The translations under genes and the position numbers were made by a program. A stretch of DNA of 64,000 nt from Collybiopsis luxurians FD-317 M1. Its lineage: Eukaryota; Basidiomycota; Agaricomycetes; Agaricales; Omphalotaceae. The notes beneath the pieces are model-generated. The model was not told the origin of the DNA. It saw nothing but the letters and a program-made list of their open reading frames with translations, and searched no databases. Location: the NCBI GenBank assembly GCA_000827265.1, contig KN834750.1, positions 124,001 to 188,000 on the forward strand, read 5' to 3'. Shown one piece after another: positions 22,754 through 38,452 of this stretch. Each line of letters begins with the position of its first letter. Within the stretch, counting starts at the first letter, position 1.

Positions 22754-25700
22754 ATGGCCGATGAAGATCATGAGCGTCGACTCTTCTCCTCTTTTGAAAA
22801 GTATCCCGATTTCTCAAAGACACAGGCCCAGTTTCTGCGATTGGACTTTTCAACTGACCCTGCAAGCAAAGACCAACAAGCAGAGGAACATGCCCTTTTT
22901 AAAAAATTGGTCGATATTGTGTGTACTGCTCACTTGGAGTTTTACATTTATCCAATTCATCTGAGATAGTTGGATGAATACCAAGAACAATCTTATCTCC
23001 TTGACCCTCTTTTAGAAGAACTCGTTACTCCAGTCGTTGAGTGTCTCAAATCCCATGCAAACAACTTTCTTTCCAGCACTTCACGTCGCGAATCTGGCTT
23101 CAGAATATGGCGTCTCTCAATGTTATTGTACGCTTATACCAAATTCCGTGGATACAAAACCATCAGTTCGTGTTTCTTCCCCAAATCGTGCCGAAATCGC
23201 GTGTTGAATGTTCAAGCCAGTCAGGTTCTTCCCTCATCAAGTTTCAGATCTCTGGATTGTGCTCGGGTATCTCGATGCCCAAGATAGCTGCGCTCACAAC
23301 TCTATGCAGTGGGCTTTGCGCTACGTCCTGCTTCTATGGCTCTCATTAGTCTGCATGCTTCCATTCGATTTGTCCCAGTTTGATGAGAATGAAAATGGCC
23401 GTACCGCGAACGTCATTGAAAGTATAACAAAGCGGTACCTCCCAAATGCTGGTTTGGAACGTGAAAGCGCTGCTATTGTTCTTTCGCGATTCTATATGAG
23501 GTCAGTTTAGATCGTTAGATGATTCTGCCATACCTCATACAGTGCTACAGACAGGACACGTCGGAACGATTTAATGAATTTATCGGGTGGAGTAAATTAT
23601 CTCTGAATGAATCCCCGAATCTTTTCACGGTCTGTCGTCAAAGCTTGCTTTGCGGTACTTTCGATTGACCGCGATTTCATCCCAAAGGCAATCGGGATAC
23701 TACACGTCCTCTGTGAGATTACCAAATCAGGCCCACTTGAGCTTTTTCAAACCAAAGTGTCCGACTTTATGGCTTTGGCGGAAGTCGTGGACACCAAAGG
23801 AAATCTGATCAATAATACTGTCGTTGGAAAATTTAGAACAAAGCTTATTTCGAGGATAGGCTTGCGACTTCTCCCAAGTAAAATTAGTGCCCGTCGGGCC
23901 AAAGGTATGGATCGACTTTTGCCTGCCTTGACTCCGAAAGAGTGAACGTCTTTTAGGTCGTCTCCTGGGTGGTGACATAGTTCCGCAGTCCCGGCCTGAT
24001 GAAGAGGACATAGATGTGCCTGAAACAGTAGAGACGGTTTTAGAGCAGTTGTTCACTGCTTTACAAGACAAAGTAAGGTTTCCTCGGTGTCGTAAAAAAA
24101 AACCGTTCATCTCTATATTCTGATTTTTAGGATACGCTTGTACGCTGGTCTGCCGCCAAAGGCGTCGCGAGGATAGCCGAGCGTTTACCCAAAGACCTGG
24201 CCGACCAGGTCTTTGAAACTGTGTTGGGTCATTTTTCCATCCACTCAATGGCTGCTGCAAGTCTCTACGATGTTCCTGCGGTGGCAGAAGCAACATGGCA
24301 CGGAGCTTGTTTGGCATGCGCCGAGATGACTCGCAGAGGTGCCGTGTCCTCGGACAGACTGCAGGAGCTTGTTGGATGGTTGTCGAAAGTATGCAATGAC
24401 ACAGAGCATGATCCCGATGACTTATTTCTGACTATTTGGCTTTCAGGCTCTTTACTTTGACCTCAGGAAAGGCGCACATTCTGTTGGGTCCAACGTTCGA
24501 GATGCCAGTGCTTATGTATTATGGGCTCTGGCACGCTCCCAGGATCCTTCATCGCTCGCACCCCTCGCAGGAGATCTAGCTCGCCATTTAGTCACGGTAT
24601 CCTTGTACGACCGTGAGGTACAGATCAGACGAGCGGCCAGTGCAGGATTTCAAGAGTTTGTGGGAAGAACGGTTCGAGATCTTTTGCTGTTATCATCGCT
24701 GCTCCTCAGATCAGAATAGAGCTTGTTCCCCCATGGAATCGATGTTTTACGAAAGACGGATTTCTATGCGGTGGGGATCAGGAGGAATGCTTTTCTTATG
24801 GCAGCTCCGCAGGTCGCGGAGTAGGTTTATTTCTTCTTGAATTGGATGTTATGTTACTGAGGTTCTTTATTCCTAGGCATTCAGAATATCGACCGTATCT
24901 GCTCGATCATCTGCTGGATGTGACGCTGAGGCATTGGGATATTTCGATGCGTCGACTCGGCGCTCAATCTTTGCGGCATATCTGCCTCGTCGATATGGAC
25001 AACCTCGGGCCTGATGCTATTCAGAGATGTGTTCGTGGACATGGTTTTGGGTTTTTTTTTGACGGTTGCTCTTACCATTCGACTTGTGCAGGTGAAGCTA
25101 CTCGAAGCGATGGATAACACGGATGTCCACGGCGGGTTACTTGGCCTCACCGAACTCGCGTTGGCCTGTCAAGAGATCTACAGCGCCGATGGTGATATTT
25201 TACAAACAACAAAACGCGATGTCAGTCGCAATCTTGATGTGTGCATGCCCTTCCTAACCCCGTACAGATACTTCGGTATCTTGCTCGTGTACCCGAATCC
25301 ACTTTACTTGGGGCTCGAAACGAAATAATCACAGCGGCTGCTTGTGACTTGATCACTCAGACCATCACACTGAGCGAAATTAATTTGGGCGTCGAATCCT
25401 CCGTCTCAAATTGGAGAAAAATCGTCGACTATGGGCTCAAACATCGGGACATGGCTGTTCAAGAGGCCGCTACGATTACTATGGGCTCCATCAGTAAACT
25501 TGTCGACTGCTCAACTATCGTGCAAAGATAAGCCCCTTTATTCTGCGCGCCGCGCCTTCTAAAACTTTTGCCTCTTGGTTACGTTGATCCGTGAGCTTGA
25601 GAAAGGAACACTCACCTCCCAACAAAGCCTCGGTCGCTTGCTTGGTGTAATTGATTATGATTCTTTTCCTGCGTGCTTGCCCCAAAGCATCGAGGCACTA

Positions 25701-27303
25701 CTAAAAGGCGTTAACCGCTCAGTACGTAAATTCTCTACATATCGTGGACTTTTTCCGTAAAGATTTTGACTAGACAGGTCCTTTCAAAAGCAACGTGGAA
25801 GCCCGTCAGACGTGCTGTGAAGCTATACCTCTTGTGATACAAAACACTGTCACTCACTTGACACATCGTATGTATCCGGATTTTCTGCTGTCAAGCTCGA
25901 ATATCTGATCGTCAATGGTTGAGATTTAACTGCTGACGTCGTCTTGTCTCTTTTCGACGCCCTGCTCGACGGCCTGGATGATTATTCTGTCGATGAAAGA
26001 GGTGATGTTGGGTCCTGGATTCGAATTGCCTGTGTCAAGGGCCTGGGGACCATGGCAAAAACATTAATCACAAGGGCACACGACATCCAAAACTTTGAGA
26101 GTTATCTTCCCGCGGTGAAATACCAGGATTCTATCAGAGGGATTCTGAAGCAGGGAGTCGAGCGTCTGGATAATGTACGACAAGAGTCTGGAAGGACCTT
26201 TCTCAAGCTTCTATCGCTTCCGCCGCCGGACATCAATAGGTCAGATCAGTGGACTGTACAAAATTCTGATCTCATGCGACGGTTATTTATAACAGAGTAA
26301 GTCTTTACTTGTCTACCCAACCCGAAATTGAAAATTGTTTTCAGCGAAGAAATTGAGTGGAACGATGCCAGTTGGCTATTTCCTAGAGCCGTCCAAACCC
26401 TTGAAGTCGAAGCCTATCGAAAATCTGTACTTCTTGGTCTCATCACCAGTGTCGGGAGTTTGACTGACAGTACGGTATGTCGATTGAAAAAGAACACTAG
26501 TCTCCTCGCTGATCAATACATTTTTCTGTTTCAGCATCGTCCGGTGTCGGCGAGCTTGGTGTCATACGTGCGATCGCTTCCTTTGCGGAGCCCGGAATCA
26601 CAAAAATACGACCTTCTAAGTATCGTAAATGATCTATACGGCCATGCCAAAGCCCATTCGACGGCCAACTCCATCGTGATTCCTGTCCTCCAAGTGTTCA
26701 ATATACTGCTAGAAGGAGATGCGGTTCGCCTTTTGGAGAATGATCCAGAAGGTTTCCAGGTGTACGTTTTTTTCTCTTTGTTGGCTCGATGAATGTTATT
26801 TTTTTATTTACTGAAGCCCGTGTCTGTTTCTAGTCTGGAGCAGCTGTTTTTGATGGTATCGAGATATGTGGACCGGATAAAGAATGTTAAGAGGCTGCAT
26901 CAGTCTATGAAAGTGTGCGTTCTTTGTCGTTGCATCTGTGCGTCCAGACTGCTGACCACTTCCCTCCCCCCCAGTGCTGTGCATCTTTTGTCGTTCCCAA
27001 AGTTGTATGCGCAGTGTGTTCAAGCGCTATCGAGGTTCTTGTCGCATCAGTATCCGAGTGTGCGCAGTGAGACTGCGGAATTCTTGTATATTTCGCTGCA
27101 GAGTACAGATTTCGATCGGGATACGGAGGAGGCCGAGAACGTTTTGCTTGAAACAGAGTGGTGAGTGTTTTTGTCTTTCTTTTGGCGTTTGTGAGAGCGC
27201 AAGTTGACGGCATTGGATTCCTTGGTTTAGGTCGTCGAGTGAGATGAGTGAAGTTAAAGAGGCGGCTGAGAGTGTATCTAGATTGTTATTGGTAGACATT
27301 TAA
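22754..27303 (+). CDS. TBCD: tubulin-folding cofactor D
   Basis: Cytosolic HEAT-repeat chaperone that captures beta-tubulin and assembles the alpha/beta dimer with cofactors C and E. It starts MADEDHERRLFSSFEKYPDF. Recognisable segments in order: LDEYQEQSYLLDPLLEELV, DLWIVLGYLDAQD, LPFDLSQFDENENGRT, YLPNAGLERESAAIVLSRF, KLISRIGLRLLPSKISARR, TLVRWSAAKGVARIAERLP, ATWHGACLACAEMTRRG, SNVRDASAYVLWALARSQ, and EVQIRRAASAGFQEFVGR. The C-terminal TBCD domain follows, ending ESVSRLLLVDI. More than fifteen short introns break it up. The family is clear from the WSAAKGVARI and WHGACLACAE blocks; individual exon borders in the C-terminal third are approximate. Confidence 0.92.
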
Positions 27304-27676
27304 GACGACGATGAGCTTCATACCATGTACCTGCACAATGAGAACTCTGGAAAATCATGACTGGATAATTATCTTGCAGAATCATTCTCCCTCAAGGAAA
27401 TGAGATTTTTCAGTAGAACACCAAATCTTTAGGCCTTCTGTGCCACTCATCTCCTGAGCATCCCCCGCTTTGTTTCTCGCCTGGAAATTCATTTTAATAA
27501 AATTTAAATTTCGTGACTTAGACGAGGAAGGAAATTGATTGACCGTGGGAATAAAATCCCACTTCGGATCACTGCTGCATCTTGCCGCTTGCTTATTCGA
27601 CTCGACGTCCATCGTCAACTTTTGGAAATCTTGAACTGCAAAGGCTCCGGACGTTAACCCTTGCAACGACTTCAAA
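27304..27676. other. TBCD-VMA2 spacer
   Basis: About 370 bases holding the TBCD 3' UTR and the VMA2 promoter and 5' UTR. No gene seen. Confidence 0.6.
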
Positions 27677-29720
<2,044 letters not shown>

Positions 29721-31700
29721 TGAGAATGTTTGGTATAGAATCCAGATTACTCTACTTCGCTACACATAATTGAACTTGAAGTTCTTCCCATTTACACTAC
29801 CTCTCCTGCACCTTTGTCATAGTATCGCCACGAGTTTTTCCTGGACATTAACCACCTTTTGACCGTCTATTCTTCTCGGACGCATAATGTTTGTTCCCCA
29901 CAGTTCGGATTGCTATTTAATGATCATGACCTTTTGTCTCGTTTAAATGCTGTCATATTAGGGTTTGCAGGGAAAGAGGCATAGAAAGCACACTGGCCTG
30001 CTGTTTCACACCGTCCCCAATGGGACGGGAATCCAGCGGATTCTAGCGTCGAGTGCTTCGGACCTCACTCGCCCACTTAGTTGCAGTTGGCTGTAAGTTT
30101 TAACAAACACGAGGGGAAATTTAATTTATCGTCGCGCGAATACCTCCGATTTTGACTGAAGGAGAAAGTAATGAATGCATTAGTATGTTAGCTGAACGCT
30201 CGACATCACGGAGGAGAGTGGGCCCTTTGGAGAGAGTAAAAATAAACATACTAAACGTACGAGTGTTGCTGAACCTAAACTCATGGATATATGCTGTCGC
30301 TTTAAAACTGCATTTGAAACCACGATGGATGTCGAGACTGTTTCCGCTGCTAACGGAGTAAAGTACAGGCGAAGCTTGCAGCTGAATCGCAGAGGTGACA
30401 GCAGTACGGAAATTAGAAGTACCTACTTAGTGATTAGCACCGCTCGCAGGAGACTTGTATCGGACGACTTTTATAGCGAATCTCGGGTCCCTGCTCGGTG
30501 ACGAGGTCGCTGTGTTCGCTGGTTCATTTCAACGACTTCGACGGTCCCGTAAACGAATACAAGTATTTGTAGTAAACCGCATTAATTAAATTGATATTGA
30601 GAGCTGTGTTAAACGGTGATAGTGTTTGAACCTAGGACCTAAAGCGGATATATCTTTCGTGGTTATGATAGTCGACTATTAAACACTCGAAACATCTGAG
30701 TCCGAGGTGCTTTCGATGCCGGCGGATGATGAACACGGGTTCTGAAAATTTTCAGAGGGCGGTATGGAGTCTGAAAAGGTTAGATGCCTGTCACGAAAAT
30801 CGTATCAGGGAAACGTATCAACGTCGAGGCACAGTCGAGCTTTTAGGATGAATGAGACGTTGCTATATGCACCTCGGAAAAGCGGAATTTGAGTTTACAA
30901 GACATTGTCAAGGACAGATGGCTTGCCTGGGTCGAGCATGCAAGAGAGTATATCAAACGGCACGATCTCACAGTAACGAAAAATCAAATTTGTTCGTCCT
31001 GTCCTTTCGTTGCGACTGATCTATCAAGAAAGCATGATGTATCTTTTTAAAGCGGGACCAAGTCAGAAGAGGCAGTCAGTGAGATAAATTGTCCAGAGGA
31101 ATCGATCCAACCGAATTTCCATTGAAGCTGTGGCGTTCAACATATTGCGAGAATAGAGAAAGATACTCCCGCGAAGGCTGGATGGGGAGTCGGGTTAAGA
31201 TTGCTGAAAGGGGAGAGACTTCTCTGAATTTAACTGCTGGGTCCCTGTGGCCCTGCAGGTGATTGTTCAAAATCTCCGAAGAATGATACGATAGGTAAAA
31301 ACGTGGCGGGAGATATTAGATGTCAAAATGACCAGTGAATTCCGTAGAATTCGCCAATGGGAGACAACATTCGACCTGATCTCTTGTTAAAAGGAAAAAA
31401 GGCATGGATCATGATCAGTGATCAGCCTTGACCGGAGAGCAACGGGTTAGCGGCAACGGGCAGATGGACCAAGGATGACCCTGTTAAATGCAGCCAGGAA
31501 AGTGGCCGTGAATTTGATAAGTCGGAGATATACTGTATGTATGAGAGATACTGACTGAGATGGTCACATCGTGGGAGGTGCTCGCCCGCTGCCAGATTCA
31601 TTTTTCCTGCAGCCGCCATTTCCAACATGTGTATACCCCTTAGTTATATTATGCCTTGTATATATCCGCCTTCAGCTTTTTCTCTCTCCCTCTCCTTCCC
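29721..31700. other. 2 kb region without recognised genes
   Basis: Between VMA2 and the TCP11-like gene. Reading frames at 30152-30501 and 31076-31270 are short, lack coding character and match nothing. No tRNA or transposon termini were recognised. The stretch just before 31701 is pyrimidine-rich, consistent with a promoter for the TCP11-like gene. Confidence 0.5.
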
Positions 31701-34094
31701 ATGGATCCTCCCTATGGTCTTCCCAGCAAACGAAAACAGGTCCCTGATGACGTCCAGGACGTCGACCACACCGTTGTAGACGATGCCCACCACCATGTTA
31801 CGACTATTCCCAGATGTTCACATTCTAAAAGGCCGCGCCTTCACCGTCATCCACGGCCCCCTCGTCTCTCGAAAAAGGGCCTTGTCCCTGCGAGACCCCC
31901 TCCGGTAGATCGTCTAGGTAATGACCTTGAAGACCATGGCATTGTAAACAATGCCGCCCCAGGTCCATCAACCGGTTCTCTGCTGAATTTACGGAGACGA
32001 GCTTCACCAATCATCACCGTCGATTCGTCTGCTGCATTGGATTTACCGATACCTATTGACGCCGCAGTGGCTCTTGTACCCTCTACTCATCCCTATGTGA
32101 GTAGGAACACTTTGAAAGAGCTGGATTTAGATGCCATTCTCCGGAATCCTCAACTGCGTGAGTTTCTGAATTCCTTCTTCCGGTGCATTCGCCTGAAATT
32201 CATTTCAGGCCACGACCTTATGTTCGACAATGGTTTACAGTTCCGGCCTACGTGTACTCGTCGTAAACGACAGTTATCGGAAGCCTACTGGAACGCGCTT
32301 GCTCGTGAAGTTGAATCAGGCTGTACTTGCTATTCTGTTGACCACAATGGAAGTCCATTAAGTTCTCCTGTTTGCGTCTGCAATCAAATTCCAATTCCTC
32401 CATCCAACCCCATAGTTGGCTACTCCCCTGCCCTTCGAGTAATGACGGTGAGGACGCCTTCTCGGATACAATCTCTACTTTCAGAGTTTCTCGAAGTCCT
32501 TCTACTCGTCATCCAACCGTTGCAGAGTGTATCTGGCATGTACGTAAATCCTGACTCGTTCAAGGCTCAAATGGAAGAACATTCCACCCAGGCAAACCAT
32601 ATCCGTGCCATTTTTGACCCAGCACTAATCGAACAGCAACTCCGCCACGATATTTTCGATCTGTCGAGTCTCCTCCGGGTCATAGGCTCCACTCTCAAGG
32701 GTCACTGCGCGCCAATGCGAGATAAAGCAGTCGAGGACATGGTCCGCGTTGCCGAGACATGTAAACCTGGAGGGCAAGGCACAAAGGCTGATGCTGTAAA
32801 CGCCGTTCGGGCGTGTCTCGATATTCTCGAACTTATGAAACTAGTAAATGAATTTCCTTAACATTCGTACAAGCGCATGCTCATTCTTTCATTTGTTGTC
32901 ATGTAGGATATCGCAAACCATCAGCTGCAAAGTTTACGCCTTAGCATATCGCGTACTTCCGCTATCTACGAACTTGAAAACTTCAAAGCGAGATGGGATA
33001 GTTGTCACATCACCCGCCAGTGGCTCAAATCAAGTGTAGCTTCCCTGTCTTCTCGTGATTCCCCCATTCCTCACCCCCTCTATCCTCAAAGTAATATCGA
33101 TTTCTGCAGCTCTGGACGCAACCGCCAGATATATCTTTCGGTGCTCAAGGGCTTGACCGATCTGGTATTTCATCCACCCGTCACCAACCAGGATTCGGAA
33201 ATCGGGTCAAAGTTACGGGATTTGTCCACTGTGAGCGTCGACTATCCCGAAACTCTCCACCTCGATCAAGCACGACTGCGCTCCCTTTCCAGGGACCTTG
33301 GCGACATCGTCGTCTCATATATGCTCCTATTACTCTTCCGGCAACTCCTTTACTCTTCAGAATGGGAAGAGGGACCTTCTTCGATCTCGTCTCGGTCGCT
33401 GTCACCCAAGCTGGACGATGCGACGCTCGTCAAGATCAAAAATGAAATCTTGGTCATTAATTCGGCGAGGGTGGGTTCTCTCTTATTCCCCGCTTGTGAT
33501 CAACCTACCATGGATGAAAACAAACGGGTTGACTTTAAGGACAATATCGTCCTACACATTGCCAAACGGGCGCAGGAATTCCGTGAGTCCATGCGCGACA
33601 GCAAGCCTTCTGCATCCTCTTCCACATTAAATACGCCTGGTACCACATCCCACATGTCTCCAATATCCAGCGAAAACTCCTGTTCGCCTTCTTCACCGAT
33701 CTCTTCCCCTTCATCTTCTTCATATCCAGTGGTACGACCTCCAGACCCCCGCATACTTAATGTTGCTCGACGATGGATCGTGGAAAATATAAAATTGGCT
33801 TCGCCCTTGTGTTCGGTAATCTATAATCGTCTACACGAGGTAGTCTTTACCGGTGTCGTGGCACAAGCCTACCCTGGCCGTCAGTATACAACCGGGCAGC
33901 TGTTCTCCTCCGCCATTGAATCCTCCGCTCCCTTGCGACAAGGCGGACAATCGTACACCGTGCCTCTTGCAAGCGGCATGGAACCTTTTGCTGACGAGCT
34001 TAGAACATTGACTGATAAACTTTCTCGCGTCGCCATTATCCACCTCAACGTGTACACACCTGTATACGAGCGTAGCGGTTTTCTAGAGACATGA
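31701..34094 (+). CDS. TCP11 (T-complex 11)/SOK1 family protein
   Basis: Helical protein of the Tcp11 family; yeast SOK1 acts in cAMP/PKA-related signalling and the mammalian member in sperm. It starts MDPPYGLPSKRKQVPDDV, with a disordered basic N-terminus of about 150 residues. The family core follows: SEFLEVLLLVIQPLQSVSG, FDPALIEQQLRHDIFDLSSL, CAPMRDKAVEDMV, ACLDILELMKLDIANHQLQ, SAIYELENFKARW and NRQIYLSVLKGLTDLVFHPP. The C-terminus holds LHEVVFTGVVAQAYPG and LRTLTDKLSRVAIIHLNVY. One intron interrupts LMKL and DIANHQ at about 32842-32907. The Ser/Pro-rich insert near 33600-33730 is probably a disordered loop. The second messenger role in this fungus is inference only. Confidence 0.88.
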
Positions 34095-35586
34095 AAAATT
34101 GGACTCATTTTTTCCTATTACACACATAGCGCGTTTCGAACATTTTTCGCCAAGGAACGTCCTGCGCTATCATCTCTAGCACACAGTTATACCCACCTTC
34201 TATAATATCTAATGCGCATACGACTAATCATCCCACATCCTCCCTCGTAACCCCATCCGAAGACGACTGTAATAGGTAAAAATGCAAGTAGTGTTACACG
34301 CATATAAGTACGTTCAATAAAGATGCATATAATACGATCTCTGCGTGGTTTTTGACTTGTTTTACTCCGAGGGGATATCAACGTCAATTGCAAGTTTCCG
34401 TCATAAAGTAACGTTTTTCATTGCTCAAAGGATTTGATTCATTGATCATTTGAATCCATTATCGGAGATAGGATGCTGGCGGTTTAAATGAAGATGGTCC
34501 GCACTTGTTCATTCAAGGTCATTTCCGGCAAGCCGGAATGGTAATAACAAAGGAACAACCAAGAGAAGGCAAAGGAGTCACAAAAAAAAAAAAACATTCG
34601 CGGGAACGTTTAAACGCGACTCGGACTCCACGATGGAAATATTCTGCTATTCATGTTTACCAAGCCCTCTGGACCCGAAGCTAAAAAAGTACGTGCCTGC
34701 TCACACGAAATGTCGAAGTTTTTACGTTTGGCTGTCTGAAGCCAAACAAACCAATTCCCTCAATCAAAAATTTCTGCTCAAGGCATTCCAGAACATTCCT
34801 CTTTGTCGCTCCGGTGCGAGTCATTGTCTTGAGCATCATAAAAGCTACATACTAGGCAGTAAAAGCTCATTTCTCGCTTACATACAGGCCCCGAAAGCAG
34901 GAAGAGCGAGGGTGATGTCCATTGCTTCTCCTTCTCTTAATTCTCAATAGATTGGAAGGAGAATATAAAATCGAAGAAATCGGCTTGAAGGGCTGAGAAG
35001 GATTTAGATGGAAGGGAATAAGCCGTGTATGAAAAAATGATACGTATTGAGCCGAATGCTGCGAAAAAAAAAACAGGCTAGAAATAATTCCAATATTGAC
35101 GCTGTAATCTTAGGTGGGGATCGCTTGTAATCCGGTCATATCGTGGTTCTCATGCGAGAAGTCGCCATTAAGCCGATCTTTGGACCTTCTCTAGATGATC
35201 CAACCAGCACCTCGAGGCTGGAAACTATTTGAAGGAGCGAAAAGACTAAACCAGGAGACTGGACTTGAACTAGCAGCATAAAGAGGCGGAGTAGACAACC
35301 GATAAAGACGCGCGATTAAAGCAGCGACCGGAGGATTTTCAGAGAATGGAACCTTTCCGAAAGGAATTTTTAGGTTTTAAATTTCAGGTGAGAAGCCAGT
35401 AATGGTAATATGCTAGATGGTATAAAGCGCTCAAGGATATGTACTAGAGCTGGAATTGATTAAATGAGAAAAACAAAAACGCGAGCTGTTTTGTGCATCC
35501 GCTGCTCGAGAATTTGCATACTTATATGTGGACGCCTTGCGTCCTGATAATCTCCAACGATTATAATCAGGCAGAACACGAGACCA
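34095..35586. other. 1.5 kb convergent intergenic region
   Basis: Between the 3' ends of the TCP11-like gene and dienelactone hydrolase 1. AT-rich, with poly-A runs at about 34580 and 35066. No gene recognised. A stretch at about 35250-35335 looked slightly tRNA-like but does not fold convincingly by eye. Confidence 0.45.
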
Positions 35587-36702
35587 TTATACAGGAAGAG
35601 TCTTTTCAAACCACTGCACTGTTTGTTCGAAAGCACCTTCAAATCCAGCCATTACCTCCGGGTACTCGAGATTTGGACGGGCAGCAAATCCATGTACGGT
35701 ACCTAGAGAAGGTATACATCAAAAATTTCCCCGAAAAAAGGGACCGCTGTAACTTACCTTCGTAATCTCTAAACTCGTATTCCACAAAATTGTCTTTACC
35801 CTTACGCTCAGCGAGAATTTCTTCCGCGCGGCGCCGAATGCCGTCAGGCTTGAAGGACATATCCTCTGGAAGGAAATATACGTCAATGTTGTACAATCCA
35901 TATCAATTCGCCCTAGTTTGACCTTGTGCACAAGCCCATGCGCTAGGAACCTTGAAACGGAGACTTTGAGCATGCGTTCCCAACTTGATAAGTATGGACG
36001 TTACCACACGAACCTTGATTGCTCGGATTGCTTGCTCAGTAAGAGAGCCTGGGTGGCAGATTACGACCCCGTCGACTAGGTCCGTGCTTGCCAAAGTCAC
36101 GGCCAAGTTACCTCCGTAGCAATACCTGACAGAACGTTTATCGACCTGAAAATTTGCGTCCTAAAAGTGGTACATACCCGACAGCACCTAAGCTGTGATA
36201 TTTTTTCTCAGATTGTAGTTTCTTGATGAACTAAGATAGCTCGTATTAGATCATGATCAAGAATCGTCCGAAAGATTTTACATTTTCGACTCGAGGATAT
36301 GTGACGGAAGGACGATTTCGAAAAAAGGCAGGAAGCGAAGGTAGCGCATTGACCAGGAAGGAAAAAAGGTTGAGTTTTTCTCCGACGCGCTCAGGAACCT
36401 TCAGCTTGTCTACAGTAATCGGGGGCTTGCCTATACAGGTTTTAGCGTGACAGTGAGAGTACCGGTGGCAGCCTACCATTGAATAAATCCGGCACCCAGA
36501 CGTCGCAGCTTAATCGCTTAGAAATTCTGTCCGCAAGGATCTTGCAATTGACCAAAGGGAGACCAAAGATGTCCGTCAAAAGAATGATGGCGCGAGAAGT
36601 ATTGCCTTCGGGGCCGGCAGCGAAATATGCACCATCCACCATCGTGCCGGTAGGTTCACCTGGTAGAACACTACCCTTTTTGCAATCAGGGCAGCTAGCC
36701 AT
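35587..36702 (-). CDS. dienelactone hydrolase family protein, copy 1
   Basis: Alpha/beta hydrolase of the DLH family, which hydrolyses lactones with a Cys-Asp-His triad. It starts MASCPDCKKGSVLPGEPTGT. Conserved parts: SRAIILLTDIFGLPLVN, LSCDVWVPDLFNG, LKVPERVGEKLN, the nucleophile elbow GAVGYCYGGNLAV (Cys), VVICHPGSLTEQ and the catalytic His in VHGFAARPNLEYP. The end is EQTVQWFEKTLPV. Five or six short introns are present. The neighbour at 37280-38452 is a clear tandem paralogue in the same orientation. Substrate is unknown; fungal members with the N-terminal CPDC motif are usually annotated only as DLH-like. Confidence 0.87.
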
Positions 36703-37279
36703 TGAGGGAGATGGGGCGAGTGAGGCAGAAGAGATGCTTTTTTATACGCGTCTCCTGTAACCACCATTTGAATTGAAAATTCGGAAACTAACCGAACACT
36801 TCGTCCGCATATTTAGTAAATTACGCGCAACGGCATGTAAACACGAATCTGGGTGTAGAACATCAGGTTGTGTCAAGTCCCAGTCGAAGCTGTGATCGAG
36901 GATTGAAGACACAAGCTGGATTGGCCTATTGACCCCAAATTGACCCCCGCACCGCAGAAGATACGGCAGCCATTCGGCTCTACGTGACACCCGTACAAGC
37001 CGTACGCGGCACAGCAAATGGATGCCAGCCTGGGATAACACTCAAACAAAATTGTTTGGAGTCCATTATATATCGTAGTCGGCGAAGGAGCATCCGACAG
37101 TTTAACGACCTATCTGAGTTCATCGCGTTGACAAGAGCAAGACAGTGAAACTTTGGGAGTAACGCTATGCGGCTTGGTGCGGCGTGCTGTCGGAATCTAA
37201 ACCGAAAAGACTAAAATTTATTCAGACGGCGTTACAGAACGCTATATACCTGCATAGGCTGTATGGAAGTAATATAAAA
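36703..37279. other. spacer between tandem dienelactone hydrolases
   Basis: About 580 bases holding the promoter of copy 1 and the 3' side of copy 2. No gene seen; a minus-strand frame at 36742-37041 is judged to be chance. Confidence 0.5.
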
Positions 37280-38452
37280 TCAGACTGGCAGAGTCCTCGT
37301 GAACCATTGAACCGTTTGCTCCAAAGCGCCTTCATAACCTGCTTTGACCTCTGGGTATGAAAGATTCGGACGAGCTGCAAAACCATGAGTGGTCCCTAAT
37401 ATAGAAACAGAAGATAAGAAATGCCAGCAGGCGAAAACTTGACGGTAACTGACCTTTATAGTCCTTAAATTCATAGTCAATGAAGTTATCCTTGCTCTTT
37501 CGAGCAGCAAAAATGGCTTCTGATTTTTGACGTAGTTTTGGTTTAAAAGTAAAATCCTCTGAGTTTCATGTCGGAATATATAGATATGTGAATTCGTGAT
37601 TCGATGGCTCACCTTCCGCACACGCCCATGAGCTTGGTACCTTCGCAAAAAAAACCGTCGTGACTGTCACTGAAGACCTGGCTGGGAAATCGTATGGCCG
37701 CGCACCTTCATAGCAGCCACTTCCTGCTCAGAAACTGACCCAGGATGACAGACGACCACGCTATTTACCAAGTCTGTTCCAGCTAATTTGACAGCCATGA
37801 TACCGCCAAAGCAATATCTGGTAGCAGGGATGAGTCCTATTGCCGGAGGCGAGTTGACAGACATACCCTACTGCGCCTAACTTGCCATAATTCTTCTCCG
37901 CTTGTAAGGCTTCAATGAACTTGGAAATGGTGAATGAAATACCTTCAAAATTACTACGCGATATGACCTACAGATCTCAGCCTATCAATTACAACAGACG
38001 GACGATTTCGGTATAGGGCAGGCAAGGATGGTATCAGTCCCAGCATCGGCAAAAGCTGCAACTTTTCACCAGCGCGTTCGGGAACTTTCATAGCGTCAAC
38101 AGCAAATGGGGGCTTCCCTAGGAGACGGTCTGGTTTATCCGTACCCTGTCGTTGGATCATAACGCAGCCGCACCATTAAACATATCCGGGACCTGGTTGT
38201 AACTAACGGTCACCCTCTGGATAAGGAAGTACGTTCAAAACATACCCAAACATCGCAGCTGAGCTTCCGGGAGAAGTGGTCTGCCAAAAGTTTGGAGTTG
38301 ACGAGGGGAAGCCCAAAGATATCAGTTAACAAAATAATTGCGCGAGCATTGTTTCCCCAAGGTCCAGGAGCGAAGTAAGCACCGTTCGCGGCTATGGAGC
38401 CTGTAGGTTCTCCCGGAAGAATAGTACCCTTCTTGCAATCTGGGCAACTCAT
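37280..38452 (-). CDS. dienelactone hydrolase family protein, copy 2
   Basis: Tandem paralogue of the gene at 35587-36702. It starts MSCPDCKKGTILPGEPTGS and shows the same landmarks: ARAIILLTDIFGLPLVN, LSCDVWV, MKVPERAGEKLQ, LGAVGYCFGGIMAV with the catalytic Cys, VVVCHPGSVSEQEV, HGFAARPNLSYPEVKAG with the catalytic His, and the end EQTVQWFTRTLPV. The exon layout parallels copy 1. The stop is at 37280-37282. Both copies keep the Cys and His of the triad, so both are probably active. The ATG at 38452 is the family start; an in-frame upstream codon at 38467 is less likely. Confidence 0.87.

Noticed and set aside
29721..31700. possible transposon remnant in the long spacer
   Set aside because: No terminal repeats, transposase motifs or long frames seen.
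35245..35340. tRNA-like stretch
   Set aside because: Contains a GGACTTGAAC-like string but no complementary acceptor stem or proper arms by eye.
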